A stretch of 64,000 nt of DNA from Chrysemys picta bellii (lineage: Eukaryota; Chordata; Testudines; Emydidae). The stretch covers positions 71,561,468 to 71,625,467 of the forward strand of contig NC_088796.1 in the NCBI RefSeq assembly GCF_011386835.1, written 5' to 3'. Below are positions 17,969 to 31,405 of this stretch, one piece after another. Both the position numbers and the translations under genes were made by a program. Every line of letters starts with the position of its first letter. Within the stretch, counting starts at the first letter, position 1. The notes beneath the pieces are model-generated. The model worked only from the letters and a program-made list of their open reading frames with translations. It was not told the origin of the DNA and did no database searches.

Positions 17969-20734
17969 TTATTGTTAACCCTTTCAACGACTCTGGAAAT
18001 TTTCCCTGCTAGCATTTACTCTGGATCAGGATATTTGTGGTCCCATGTGAACTAGAGAGATTCAGGTTCCCGTGTTAAATAAAGTCATTTGTGTAATAAA
18101 TGGAAAATATTGATCACCTAACTTCTCCAAGAATGGTGTACAGCCTGATGCGTAACAATAGTTTTTAAAAGACTGTTTCAGTAAAATTCCATCTTTGCTT
18201 TGGACCTTTGAATAGAAGCCATCTCTATTGCTGTCCAAGTAGCTACAACTGAAAAGAAATGTTGTCAGTCTCTTTTCTATGACTGGCTCCTTTAAATGTA
18301 GAGGAGTCTCTGCTGAAGCGAGGCAGCTGCCCTTTGGTGTTTCAACATCAAAGTCAGAATGTTACAGATTAAATTGGGTGCTCTCTCGCTCGCTCTCTCT
18401 GATGGCACCTTACATTTGTTATTTGGTTTTCCTTAAAGTGAAATAAAAGCCATGTAGATGCTAAACAAGCCAACCAAGAACATACTTTGCTCTTTGGATA
18501 TGAGAAAACATTTGCAGTGGGATCCTTGGATACAAGTTCCATGTAAAGCTAGTGGTGAGGCATGTAACTTTTCATGTATGGGGCAGCAAACAGAAAAGTC
18601 AGGCTATCGGTAGATAGTGTCGGAATAGCCCTGTTATCGTCCAAAATATCTACACAACACAAGATATTTCTAATTGTTTTAATTTTGTTGTTGTTGGAGT
18701 GAGTTTTCTATATTCATTCTGGGTGGTTTTGAATTCTGTAATTTATTCTCCCCCCAACTTTGCTTCTTCCTTACTTGTCTCTGGAAACCAGTCTGTCTGC
18801 ATCTAACTGAACTATACCTATACTTTAAAAGGTTTCCTTCAGAGTATCAAGTACAACTGCAGCTTCCCTATTTCTAATCAGTGACAATATTCGCAGACAA
18901 TGCTGCTACATCGTAAAAGTGAGACTTGTCCACTTGGTATTCAGTCTCTCACAATAGCGGATGATTCCATTGGGAGAGATAATATTAGCCTGAAGTTTTT
19001 GTCCCATAGTGAATTTTTGATTTAAAGAATATTAAGCAAGTGCGCTTCTGCTCCCTTTTCCCCTCCTCCCCCACAAGTGGCCTTTCAGATCTGCTCCCCC
19101 ATAATGTGATCTTCAGATCAAAATAAACCTGTAGAATGATTCTGGTTCATCATGATAGCATGAACCAGAATGAAATCCCCATCTTGAATCTGCTTCCCCC
19201 ACCTCACCCTACCCTGTTGGGAAAATACCATCTGGCAAAAATAGTGTGGAAAAAATGTATCCGCAACAAAATTTTTACTTGGCTACATGTGGTTACTGTG
19301 GCACAAATATTTTGTGCTTGAAAGTGCCAGCTCCAGAGGAGCAACATGTGCTAGTTGCTGTGCATTACCGCATCAGGTCAGCCATTTTATGTACATCAGC
19401 CAGGGAAGACACTCATTGGCAGCAGTTTGTGGCCAGCATGATCAGCAGCAAAATGGTTCCTATTCACATTTTGACAACCTCAAGCTAAAAGAAGGCCCAA
19501 CTCATCTCAGGAAAGTGAGAACATAAGATTAAAGATACCATCTCATGATCCACTTATTTTTATTATTTCTCAGCCACACATGGAACTACAGCTCTCCCTC
19601 AACAGTACACTGCCAGAGATTCCAGAGGAACCTTGAAGCAAGATCACACTTTGGGTCCTTGTTAATGTCTCACAGGGACCTTTTACTGTCAGGCTTTCAT
19701 ATGTGCTGTTCTACAGAGAGAAAACACCTTCATTTTTTGCATGAACAGTAGCACCATTTTGTTAGCACTGTAGGCTGGTCTATATTCATGACAACCACTT
19801 TGGAATTCTGAGATCAGACACTATCCCACGTCTGAACCATCATGTCCATTTCTGAGAGGAACCTTTGTTAACAACTCATTTCACAAGAGCATTCATCTCT
19901 GGTAGGATGTTTTAAAGCTCAGGGGCTTTGATCAAAAATCTTCTGAGAGTGTTATCAGGGAGGAGAGAGTATGTACAACTCAGCTGATTCCAGATGCTAT
20001 GGCATGGATTGGTTATTCTGATACACTTCTAAAGCATGGTATTCCAACATGTAAGCAACCATTCAGTGACTGCTTGATGTACAAGACTGCCTTTGAGGTC
20101 TCAGTTTTGAATCCAGATGAATGAAAAAAAATCAAACGTGAATTTGAGAGATACTGGATTTATAAGTGGTAAGCTTGTTTGTTTCTTACACTTCAGTTTA
20201 TGCACGAATGGGCTAGATATCTTTAATGTTGTGGTTTTTTAAATAATATTTGCTCTTTGAGAGATTCATATTCAACATAATAAAAACTCCCCTTTTCTAC
20301 CCCCACCTCCCAAAAAAGTTATGCATTTCCCATTGGTTTAAATTTGCAAGCGTTTTTGTGATGGGATGTCTCATTGCCAGTGTTTGCAGGAGGAGTCTAC
20401 CGACTAAGGGCTATATCCTCCAAATAAATCTACCCAGGTACTTGTATAGAACCCCATTGAAGCTGGAATATAGCCCAACCTTATTTGGTTTCCTGAATTA
20501 TTTTTGCCAGGCAATGAATTGATCCACATCTCAGATCCAACATCTTCAAGAGGGAAGGGCTTCTCAGTAGTCCTGCTCCTTCCCAATCCCTGAGAAGGTT
20601 TTTCATAGGAGACCCTGACTGCCCACCCATTTCCAGTTAGCAGCAACAGTACAGGCAGCAGAAGCATTAAATGTATCACTAATAATATTTTGTATGAGAC
20701 ATTTGGATCAAAGGTGCCACCTACAAAGTGCATT

Positions 20735-20990
20735 ACAAAAGTGATTGGTATTTTGCAGATGGGGAAACCGAGGCACATGTTAATGAGCAATATTTTCAGA
20801 CAGATGCCTTATAGTGGGCATTTTGAATAAGTGGCTCAATTTTCAGAGGTACTGAGCACCTACAACTCCCAGTGAAGTCACTACTCTAGGCACCCGTGTT
20901 TGAACAGTGTCTACATGACTTTCCTGAGCTCACACAGGCAGAGAGGAACGTGTTGGTTCCACAACACAGGACTGGGGACATGAAATGACT
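20735..20990 (-). mobile_element. Decayed MIR-type SINE with an inserted dispersed repeat
   Basis: TTTTGCAGATGGGGAAACCGAGGCAC matches the complement of the MIR CORE region. After a segment with GAGGTACTGAGCACCTACAACTCCC, CTGAGCTCACACAGGCAGAG looks like a further MIR piece. It is diverged and split, so the limits are approximate. Confidence 0.5.
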
Positions 20991-22299
20991 GTAACTGTGT
21001 ACAAGCTAAGTGGGCTTCCCCTGTAATTCTGATAAAGGGGGCATTAAAATGTAAATGCTGCTAAGGGACAGCACCTCTTCCCTCTTGCAGCTCAAGCAGA
21101 GCTTCTCTGTCTTCAACAGCTTTTGGCCAAGGACAGATTTCTGTTTGCTCCCAGATGGAGACAACTAAAACGAGCATGAAGACTGACAGGACCTGTGGAA
21201 AAGGCTCAGCAACTGTATGTTTCATGTGAGCGAAGGGTGTCTTGGGGCCAACTCTAACCTTACAAGGAGAGACAGTAAACAAGACATTTGACAGGTGCAA
21301 TGGCAAACCTAGGCCTAAGAGGGGCACATGGGATAGCAAACTGTTGGTGCCTTACTATGTCCCTAGCTGTAGGAGGAGTGCTGAGATGGAGATGAGAAGA
21401 GGGGAAGGAAGAGAGAGACGGAAGGACATCCATGGACTGGCAAATTTCTGCTACAAAACTACCTACTAACTGCAGATAAGCCTACATTCCATCCTTGGAT
21501 CTGAAAAACCCCGATCTGGATCCCAATCTTGAAGCTCCGGCCAATCTGTTAAAACTACTGTAAATACTTGTCAAAGTTTGAAAAGTGACACATCTGCATT
21601 GATGACAAATCACATCAAACCAAAAGGGTTTTGGCAGCTCTTTTCAGTTTCACAAGTCTAAGGCAATCACTGGAACAATGAGGCACAGCACAGACACCAA
21701 TCCATGTGCTAGATCTTGCAGCATCTTAAGTGATCAGTCAACTCTTGGGACCCAGACTTTCCAAGATGCAGCTACAGCTTCTTCACATTTGTATAGAAAG
21801 GATATTTTGTTCTAAAAAGCTTATTGTATTGGCACCTATAGAATACATCTCTTTCTTTAACCACAAGAAATCCATATGTACTCAACTCAGTAAGAGTGCA
21901 ATGTGTAAAAACAATCATAGTATTTCTTACATTTCATACAGTCTTGAATCCACAGACGGTAAACAGGAGATCCATGCAACCAGTAGAATTACTACTATCA
22001 GTTCAAAGGAAAGACTTAAAAACTAAGAAGATGTGAATTTAAGGTTGGAGGAAATAAATAATTTTGTTTGGCAAGAGTTTGTGGGGAGGAGTAGTAGTTA
22101 CAGATCTGGCAGAGGTTTTAATACCATATTAAAAGACATTTGAGATTGAAACATCACATGATCCATTCTTTATTATATTTTACACATCAGTTTTTACTTA
22201 ATACATGGCAGAGGTGCTCTCTCCATTGTACCATTTGCATTGTTATTTGTTTCACTTTTTAAAAATAAAATAAAAAAATCTAGACTGATGCAAATGTCC

Positions 22300-22327
22300 G
22301 CCCCCGCCCCCCCCCCCCCCCCCCCCA
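22300..22327. repeat. Poly-C tract
   Basis: A run of about 20 uninterrupted C (22307-22326) after CGCCCCCG. It explains the Gly-rich frames on the other strand. Confidence 0.9.
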
Positions 22328-24189
22328 CGAGAGGATATTTTATTTGCAATATAAACAGTTCCACATTGCCAAAGTGAGCACCTGAAATATTGTCTCCAAA
22401 GTTCAAATGTGCTGTTGGGAAAAGGAGAAGAAAACATGGAGCAGATTGTCTTTGTGGAATAATCTGTCAGTTTAGTGACTCCTCTGGGTATTCACCAAGG
22501 GTTTTCTGATTGTCTAATGACTCCGATTCCATATTTTGTTGCTATAAATGTATGTAAGTATTATCTAGAGTTTAATTTTTATAATCATACAGTTTTAGAG
22601 ATATCCTTCTGAATTTATTTGCATATAAAAACATTGAGTTTTCTTTCTATTCCCTTAAATGTAATTTGCCCTCTGATTTGTTTCTTACAGAGGCAGTTTT
22701 ATTCAAATACCTCATTCTTTTGCCTCTCAGGAAGATTCACTTAGAAGAAAAACTGGCAATATTTCAGATTGATATGGTGAAGGTACTTAAAATATTTATG
22801 AACCCTGACACCAATAATCATATTCTATGATTACAGCTGACATCTGATCAGTTTGGTTGCAATGTAGTTGTCAAATTTAATTAGGACACAGATTAGACTT
22901 GTAACATTGCCAGTCATAGCCGAAGAAAGCACGCTATGGTGTATTCTTGCTCCTGAACAGTATCAACACCTAAGGGGAGAAGATTGCACAGTAATTTGTT
23001 CTTTAATTAGAGCTGTGTGCACATTGCACTAGTTATGCTTGTATTGATCTTGGTAAGTCTCCAAAAGGGAAAAACAAAAGAAAGAACTAATGCTATGAAG
23101 TTTAATTGAAGCCATGCTTCCTGAATGCCTTCCAAGCAACAGGATTCCCCAGCTTACGCACAATTTCATGTTCATCTCATTGCAAACTAACTAAAACTAG
23201 ACAGTTTTAGTTCTCTGCCCAGACCCATGCAGGTGCACTGAATAGTCTTTGTAGGAATCAGTTGCTGATAGTCAATATCATATCTGGGAAAAGAGGAAAT
23301 AATTTGGTTCATGGTTGCTAAAAGGGACCAAACTCTAAAGAGCCATGGAAAGACAAAACTAGGCTGATGCTGTATTCTGGTGTTCCCCACTGCTTGCTTT
23401 CCTTTGAACGATCTTTGTGCTCTACCTTCTCCAAAGTCACAAGCAAGGTCTTTTTATGAAAGTAAATAAAGACATTGCTTTGGAAAAGAAACCCCATTTG
23501 AGCTCTACCTTTGCTGTAAGCAACCATTTCTTCATGCACTGAAAGAAGACATTTTCCTGGAACATGTTAGACTGGGAATATAGGACAATCTCAAAATGTT
23601 CCCATTCAAAAGCTTTAGGAGAAGGCAGTGAAAAGCACATGCTTATGAATGATCACCTGAGCACCTCAAAATGTTTCTAAATGGGTCAGGAAGTAACATG
23701 ATACTGATGCTGAGAGATAGTAGAGTGTGATGACTAGACGTGAATGGGTAACTTTTGTTTTGTACTGAGTGGCTAAAACATTCAGAAAACAGAAGTCTTC
23801 TGATATTGAGCAGATAAGCAGACAAGAAAGCCTGGGGAAAAAAAGAGATAATAGTCTAACGTGCCAGAAGTAGAAAAAGCTGTAGTTCATCATATGCTGT
23901 ATATTGCACAGGTGGGAGGAAATGGCTATTCCACTTGGGTGATCATGAGTAGCACAAAAATACCCATTCTACTGATGACTGAAATAATTCGGATAGTTGT
24001 TTTGATGTGTGCAGAATAACTAGCAATCCTGGTAGCACAACAATGAAAAACAAAAACACCTGGGGCTGGAGTCTGCTCTCATGCATGTTTTACACTTGTG
24101 CAACATCATCAAAGTCAGCAATTAACACTGATTTGCAGTTGATTACACCAATGTGAGAAGACAGTCAGACCCATAAATAATGTTCTCCA

Positions 24190-24545
24190 TCATTATCGAT
24201 GAAGACCTCAACAACTCATTCTTTCGATGACCGGGCTCTGTGCGTCCGAAGATGACTGATCAGTCCGATTCACGCGTGGAACGTCCTGTCACACGTCAGG
24301 CAGACATGTAATGGCACTGTTGATGTACGAGCAGTTCTGGACTTGCGCAGCTCACGCTTTTTTTCAGCCTCAGCAATGCACCTCGCCTCAGAGGTATTAC
24401 TGCCTGTGTGAATGAGGCTGCGCCATGCTGGACGGTTCAGGGCAAAGGTTTCCCATGTGGCGGTGTTGATCTCGAAGGACTTCAAAGAGGTCTTCAGCGT
24501 GTCCTTGAACCGCTTCTTTTGTCCTTCATGGGAGCACTTTCCCTG
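24190..24545 (-). pseudogene. LINE reverse transcriptase, extreme C-terminus, decayed
   Basis: On the minus strand the frame reads GQKKRFKDTLKTSLKSFEIN, then WETFALNRPAWRSLIHTG, an Ala/Glu/Lys/Arg-rich helix, and CLTCDRTFHA followed by a TGA where CGA is expected, then IGLISHLRTHRAR. That is the KRxKDTLK / WRS block plus a terminal C2H2 finger seen at the ends of some vertebrate non-LTR retrotransposons. The stop is another CpG-type change. The rest of the LINE is missing. I do not assign a clade. Confidence 0.7.
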
Positions 24546-24599
24546 AGTACTTAAATACTGTAAGTAACAATGGACTGAGACAGATGCCTTCATGGTCCT

Positions 24600-25347
24600 T
24601 GGAACTGTTCATCTAGGGAGCTCCATTCCCAACTTACCTTAAGGCAAGTGTCAGGTAGTGCATTTGGCAGGTAGATTAGCCATGGCCAACATTAGAGCTG
24701 TGTATTTTATTTTATTTTTTATATCAGCAACTAGATTTCTGTTGAAGTAAATTACTCTTATTGCTAAGTTACGGGAGGAGAGAGTCTTGACATCAGCATT
24801 GACTAAGTGATGCTTTCGTCCCAAGTCGCAATAGCTGGATCAAGGTATCTACTGAACTATGTGAATTCTTTTATTATCTGGCAGTTTGGCATGGTTGTAC
24901 TGAAAGACCAGTTAGATAGTCTACAAGCATCTGGGCATTCTTGCATAATTCTTGTATAATTGCACAATATACATTATTCAAGGTTTGTTCCCTAAATATC
25001 AATGTGATTTTATAGTGGTTAAGTGTGAGATTTTGTATACATTTCTAGCTTGTGAAATATACCCTGTATAATAATAATTTCTGTATTCAATGGCCCTGAA
25101 CCTTATGCATCTGTGAAAGGAAGGGAGCAGATCTTAAGTGCGGGGGCAATGGAAAGGACAAGTGCTCTATCCAAATCCTGTTTCCCCACCACCCCCCAGC
25201 TCCTCTTGGCTACATGGAATTCCCTCTCTGGGGATCCAGATAAATTTCAGTTCCACAAGTGGAGGCAGAGTGGAGTCCACCTGATTCTGTGCATGAAACT
25301 TCATGGAGTTTCTACTCTCATACAGTGTATGTAGAGCAGCATGGGCC
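24600..25347. other. Non-coding stretch, no gene seen
   Basis: AT-rich, without recognised repeats or domains. Confidence 0.5.
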
Positions 25348-26038
25348 TGTCATAAACAGATAGTTAAGGGTTAATGCCTCTTACCTGTAAAGGGTTAAGA
25401 AGTTCACCTAGCCTAGCGGACACCTGACCAGAGGAACCAATGGGGGGGGACAAGATTTTTCAAGAGGAAGGAGGGAAGTTTTTCCTTTGTTCTATTCATT
25501 AAGATCCAGGAATCAACCAGAGTAGTGAGTATTAGAGAAGGAATGAATTAGCTTATGTTTATTTCCTTTTGTGACTTGTTCTTTTTGCATAGAGGGATAA
25601 TCAAATTGGGTTTTCTTTTGTGTAACTAAGATTTTTGCCCAGGGGAACATCCTCTGTGTTTTAAATCTGTTACCTGTGAGAGTAGCTTGAATGCTAATCT
25701 CACACAGGTATCCCTTTCATCCCTTTCCTTTAATTAAAAAAGTCTTCTTTTTAAGAACCTGATTGATTTTTCCTTGTTTTAAGATCCAAGGGATTTGGAT
25801 CGGTGTTCACCAGGAAATTGGTGGAGAAGTCTCTCAAGGCTACCCAGGGAAGGGTTATAGTACTTGGGCGGAAGATATTTTGGGGGGAAAGACAGAGTTC
25901 CCAAATTACTTAAACAGTTGTTTAAACGTTTTGGTGGTGGCAGCATACTGATCTAAGCTGGTAATTAAACTTAGGGGTTCTCATGCAGGTTCCTACATCT
26001 GTACCCTAAAGATCAGAGTGGGGATGAAACCTATGACA
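25348..26038 (+). mobile_element. Probable solo LTR, 691 bp
   Basis: Begins TGTCATAAACAG and ends CCTATGACA, so it has TG...CA ends within a short inverted repeat (TGTCAT/ATGACA). The composition fits an LTR, and I recall this repeat from turtle genomes. The flanks GGGCC and GGGGT agree only in part, so the target duplication is doubtful. There is no internal region and no coding capacity. Which retroelement family it comes from is unclear. Confidence 0.6.
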
Positions 26039-26939
26039 GGGGTTCAGAACAGTTTTACACTTGGGGCTATGTTAATCCCTGGTCAATATCACTAATGTTA
26101 CACCTGGGTTACGCCACTGCTGCTTTAGATTAGAACAAGCATAGATTAGAAAAAGTACCTACAGCATTTCAGAATAATCCTGTATCAGTCTGTTCCAGTC
26201 TGGGGGCCCATCCTATCACCTCCTTTTCAGGTACCTAGCACCAAACCCTGGCCATGCAGCTTGGTCAGACCCAAGAACTTCATCCATGAAATGATTATAA
26301 GAATGCTCATTATTTAAGTCAGGGAAGGTGTATAACTAATATAGCCCTGAGGCAGTTAAAAAGTTACTGTAATCATTACCTTTCGTGATCTGTCAAACCC
26401 TGTTTTCTACTCTTTAAATGTCATTGAGGAAGGGATGCCTTCAGAAGATTTTTTTTTTAAATAAAGCTGGCATTAAAGAAGGAAACAAACTGCCCGGTGC
26501 CAAAAACCTGCAGTTCTGAGCAAAGACATCATATGGCATGCATGAATTATTCTGTCTGATGTCGTTGTGGAAGCAGTTGGTATTTCCAGCTGTAGGCTGC
26601 CCTGCACCAGCACGACAACGTTACGGGTAAAGCTTAACCGCTTAAGTGTTTTTGGCAACAATGAAGAGACCTTTCTCAGGCTAGATTACAGACATGTAAA
26701 TCCCTTAATTAGATTCCTTTCTGCCTTTTACAGAAGGGCAAGTTGGCAGCACCTGAACTTTCAAAAGTCAGTAAGTCAAACCACTGTAGTGATTAAAATC
26801 AAAAGTTTGATTCACCGTAAAAAGGAGTATCAGGAGAACTCTCTATTCAAAGAGCTACCTTAAGATACTAGATACATTCAGTGCATGGATCAGCCTTAAA
26901 AGTTCTTTGTTATGCTCCCCTGAGTATGGAAAAGACTAG
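26039..26939. other. Non-coding stretch, no gene seen
   Basis: No domain-bearing frame and no terminal repeats recognised. Confidence 0.5.
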
Positions 26940-27580
26940 TGTACTTTCCAATACTCATTAAATGCCAAGAAGGCTAACAGCATTTTGGGCTGTATAAGTA
27001 GGAGCATTGTCAGCAGATTGAGGGATGTGATCATTCCCCTCTATTCAGCATTGGTAAGACCTCATCTGAAGTGGTGTGTCCAGTTTTGGGCCCCACACTA
27101 CAAGAAGGTGTGGAAAAATTGGAAAGAGTCCAGCGGAGGGCAACAAAAATGATTAGGGGACTGGAGCACATGACTTATAAGGAGAGGCTGAAGGAACTGG
27201 GGTTATTTAGTCTGTAGAAGAGAAGAATGAGGGGGGGATTTGATAGCTGCTTTCAACTACCTGAAAGGGGGATCCAAAGAGGATGGATCTAGACTGTTCT
27301 CAGTGGTACCAGATGACAGAACAAGGAGTAATGGTCTGAAGTTGCAGTGGGGGACGTTTAGGTTGGATATTAGGAAAAACTTTTTCACCAGGAGGATGGT
27401 GAAGCACTGGAATGGGTTAACTAGGGAGGTAGTGGAATCTCCTTCCTTAGAGGTTTTTAAGGTCAGACTTGACAAAACCCTGGCTGGGATGATTATTTGG
27501 GGATTGGTCCTGCTTTGAGCCGGGGGTTGGACTAGCTGACCTCCTGAGGTCTCTTCCAACCCTGATAGTCTATCATTCTA
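26940..27580 (+). mobile_element. 5'-truncated CR1 LINE, 3' end only
   Basis: It is closely similar to the last 650 bp of the intact CR1 (41990-42637): the segment encoding KKANxILGCISR, then [17 protein letters not shown], then the block encoding FNYLKGGS, and the 3' UTR GGGGATTGGTCCTGCTTTGA. It ends at GATAGTCTATCATTCTA, a decayed form of the CR1 tail. Small indels and stops (for example TAG after LVC) mean it is not functional. 5' truncation is the usual fate of CR1 copies. Confidence 0.92.
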
Positions 27581-28858
27581 AATAAAATAAAAAAATGTCT
27601 ACAGCTATAACAACTCAGGGCTAGTTTGTGCCATTTAGATGCAGACAATAGCCAGGGCGTCATGGATTCTGCAATTCCTCAGCTACAGATTTTACTCCTT
27701 CCCACAGAATTGCGCTTTAGGATCTTAGCTTTCATATTTTAAAAAAAAAAAAGTATGTTGCTAGCCCGCCTCCTTGAAGGAAACCTTAAAGATGTAAGTC
27801 AAACGTAAAAACAATGCAGTGCCCTCTTCTTGAGTTTTCTGTCTCTCCGAGACCTATGATCTGCCCCGTTCATCTCAGTCAGGGCCCAGAGGATGCTATG
27901 ATTCTATAGCCATAGAATATTCCCTCTTCCCCCTGCCACCCAAGAGGCCACACAGAATTCATTATACTGCTGCAACCAAATCAATTGAAATTTTTGTTTT
28001 CTCTCTCCCTGCCCTGCTAGGACCCAGCCTGCAGTCATTTCTTGCTCTTTGGCTTTCCCCACAAGGGGCAGTTAGTTTGATTATGGTGCACGTTTCCTGC
28101 ACTGTTCCCTGGAATCAAGCAGCAAAGCTGGATTCCAGTTTATAACCAGGGAACAAGGGCAAGCAGCAGGGAAGGCTGGGCAGCTGGCCTGCCTGGAGAA
28201 CAGTACAGCATCCGAGGCCCAGGGAGATGAGCCAATGAGGCTGGCTACAGGATCCCCCCTTTCCTAGCATACACAGGAGAGGAGGTTTTCAGCTGTGTCA
28301 TCTGGAAAACTATGCAGCCAAGGCTTGTTGAGACAGGCCATCCAGAAAGCATAATAAAAACAACTGTTGGAAATGATCATTGACTGGTTTCATATCACAG
28401 TGTTTGGGTGATTGTAGGGGTGGGAGCATGAGCATGAAGGTTACTTTATGGAGATAGAATAAATTAATTGTTGCAGAATTTAAGGGTGTTTGCCATGGAA
28501 TTTGGTCCCATTGTGTAGTGGAACAACTAGGGTCCTGCCCATGGGTGGGGAGAGGGAAGAACAGGATGGTTAGAACACTATGAGGTATTCTCACTACTAT
28601 ACTCCATTGAGCGCAGCTTATTAACCCACATGGCCAGTCAGATCTGCTGCTAAATGCATGAGGGGATGGAGTCCTGGCTGCCCCCTTGAGTCACTGTGCA
28701 CACCAGGGGAGTAGGGATATTGCAAAACCAATTCACATTTTTGCAAGTTTTTAAATGTGAAAATAATTTTGTGACAATTCAAATGAGCAGAAATTGGAGG
28801 AGTGCTAACCCCTGGGAAATGAAGTGTTGGATGTTTTCACATGGAATTCTGAGAAACC
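27581..28858. other. Non-coding stretch, no gene seen
   Basis: No supported gene or repeat boundary. Confidence 0.5.
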
Positions 28859-29148
28859 TGTGATGACTGGTGTGTGTGTGGGGGCGGGGGGGGGGGGGCA
28901 TTCTGCTTTGTGTGCCTGTTCTATTTCCTGCTCCTTGAACTCCGTGTTCCTGTTCAAGACTGTGTGTGTGCACACGCAGCTACTCTGTCTCTGCTGCTAC
29001 ACATCTGATGTTTGGACTTTTTTGTTCAAGCTGTTGCAGACCTAATCGGTTCATAGTTATTACAAGTGTTGATTGACAGTCTAGTTGCCCATCTTGGTTT
29101 GTTTGTGTGATTTTGGATTGCTATTGTGGGGTGTATCACAGCATGACA
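28859..29148 (+). repeat. 5' LTR of the Gypsy-type element
   Basis: 290 bp, TG...CA, with a GT/G-rich low-complexity expansion near its start (28870-28898). It is homologous to 31406-31666. Confidence 0.75.
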
Positions 29149-30660
29149 TTATGGGGATGAGTGCTGCTTTTCTGCGACCCATGCTTCCTGCATATTCTTC
29201 AGCTGTTGCCTGGCAATACTTTATTCAGGATTTTCAGAACTATGTACAAATCATGAAACTCTCCAGTGCTGCTAGGTTACCCTTACTGCAGAACTGCTTG
29301 AGTTGGGATGGCATTGGTATTTATGATGGACTCCTGAAGCCAAGTCCTCCCTTAAGGCAGGTGTACAGTGTCTCACTAAGTATTTAGGACCATAGTCTGT
29401 TCTGTTAAAGAGGAAGTGCACCAACAGGCCAGTGAAACCATATTTGAGTTTGCATCTCAGTAGCGGTGGTTGGCCCAGGACTGAGAATTTGGGGACACTA
29501 TGATGATCATTGTCAGGGATATTTTTGTAATTGGCATAGCCAATTACTGCCTGGGTAAATGGTTACAGCCTGAAGATGCTAGAACGCTAACTTTTGATGC
29601 CACCATGGTTGCTAAGTGTAAGGCATTTGAGAGGCCTCAAGCCAAAAGGGGGATATGGGTTTCAGCCTGCTGCTACCTTTGAATTTATGCTTAAGCTGTC
29701 AGCTGCTTCTCCTCCTGTTGCCCAGAGGCCTGCGGGATTAGAAATGCTATGTGCTGGTCTTGGGAAGGAAGGACACCAAGTAAGTGTGCTGCAGTACACT
29801 GGTGCATGTAGATGGGAGGCCTGGAGTGCATACTGTGAATGTGGAGCTACAAGACCACCTTTACCAGGGATCCGGATGTTTCTTTTAGTACAAGCTTCTT
29901 ACATGGCATCCCATATCATGGAAATTAATGGTACAAGGCTGAAATGCATGGCAGATATGGGTGCTGAAGTTAACATTTGTCTTCTAGGTGAGTTCACAAT
30001 CTGGACACTTGTCTGATTTACAATGGTTATAAAAGCTTGGAAGCTGTATACTCTGTGCTCTATAAATAGCCTTGACTGAAAAGGTCTATGCTACTAAATT
30101 CTATTCCATGATTTTCCTATGATCTGTGCTCTTGGACATTGAGCTGTGTGTGAAGCATGCACAATGCACACAATTACTGTTTCCCTGGCCCCTTTGAAAC
30201 CAGCAGTCAGAGAGACCATGGCAGAAAATTGCAGTGGATATTACTGGCCCTTCAGTTACACTGAATGGAAACACACTGTTGACTGTAATAGACTGTTAGT
30301 CACGTTACCCATTTGCATTCATAATTTCACAAGGCACCTCCAAAAGGAGCTTGTTTCTTGTCTGACCACTTTATTCACTATGTTTGGCTACTGAGAGCCT
30401 TGTTTCAGATAACAGAACACCTTTTGTATCAAGAGTTTGAAGGCTAATGAGTATTGGTACAGTACATTTTAATTCTGCTGTGCACCATCCCAAAGGAAGT
30501 GGGATGCAGGAGAGACTGTATGGGACTCTGAAGCAGTGTTTAGCTCAGATACTGGAAGATTATCATGATACACCCTTCCCTGTTGCATTAATGTCATGCT
30601 TTATAGGATATTTGGAGTACACCTTGTGAAAATATTGGAGAAACACCATTCTACTGGCTC
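29149..30660 (+). pseudogene. Gypsy gag-protease and integrase remnants
   Basis: Three recognisable islands remain. At about 29500-29570 a gag-like stretch reads VRDIFVIGIANYCLGKWL. At about 29920-29990 a retropepsin-like segment reads INGTRLKCMADMGAEVNICL, where the catalytic Asp-Thr-Gly has become Asp-Met-Gly. At about 30240-30560 an integrase core is broken by stops: LTTLFTMFGY, then SAVHHPKGSG, then ERLYGTLKQCLAQ. The polymerase portion between protease and integrase is missing. All frames are disrupted, so no product is expected. Confidence 0.7.
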
Positions 30661-30968
30661 TTCAGGTGATTTATGAGGACCAAGTTGGCTGTGCTGATGG
30701 AAAACATTCATCCCACCCCTTCACCAGCCTCAAAGCCATCTGATGTGATTAGAAACTATGGGCATTTCAACAAGAATACCTGTGCAAGACTCCATGCATT
30801 CTAGCCTGGACAAGCCGCCTATGTTAGGTGAGGGTCTGGATGCATTTTCAATACTTGTGATCTTTCAGGCTGCAGGGTACAGAGCATGGGGAGTGTGTTT
30901 ATCACACAGAATGCATTGTTAACAAGTGAGACATACTGCCTCCTGAAAAGGGAACTGAGGGGGAAGAG

Positions 30969-31226
30969 CAGGGGCGGCTCCAGGCACCAGCGCAGCAAGT
31001 GCGTGCCTGGGGCGGCAAGCCACGGGGGGGGGGGGGGGGTGGCGTGCTGGTCACCGTGAGGGTGGCAGTCAGGCAGCCTTTGACGGCATGCCTGCAGGAG
31101 GTACGCTGGTCCTGTGGCTTTGGCGGCGGGTACGCTGAAGCCGCGAGACTGGCAGATCACCCGCAGAAACGCCGCCGAAGGCCACCTGATTGCTGTGCTT
31201 GGGGCGGCAAAAACCAGAGCCACCCC
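30969..31226. mobile_element. hAT-type MITE inside the Gypsy element
   Basis: Starts CAGGGGCGGCTCCAGGCACC and ends AGAGCCACCCC, an imperfect inverted repeat. GGGAAGAG precedes it and GGGAAAGAG follows, a nearly intact 8-bp duplication. The ends resemble the MITE at 11271-11925, so they are probably one family. A G-run sits at about 31025-31040. Confidence 0.8.
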
Positions 31227-31405
31227 GGGAAAGAGGATGCTCTTTCTAAATATAATGGTGTTGTCATGTGGTCATTTGGGGAGGTTGCACCACAGCAACA
31301 CCATCCAATCCTTGAGCTAGATCAGAGGTATAACTTATGGCCCCCCAAGTTCACCTGGTGCCTCCAGCCAGGTATCACTGAACTTTGGAGAGAAAGGAAG
31401 GAAAT

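Larger units (their letters stand above)
17972..24189. other. Long non-coding stretch, no gene seen
   Basis: No frame shows a recognisable domain. It contains a decayed MIR-like piece near 20735-20990, a C-tract at 22307-22326, and a weak 80-codon frame at 19246-19488 with a CGYCG motif that I cannot identify and do not call a gene. Confidence 0.5.
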
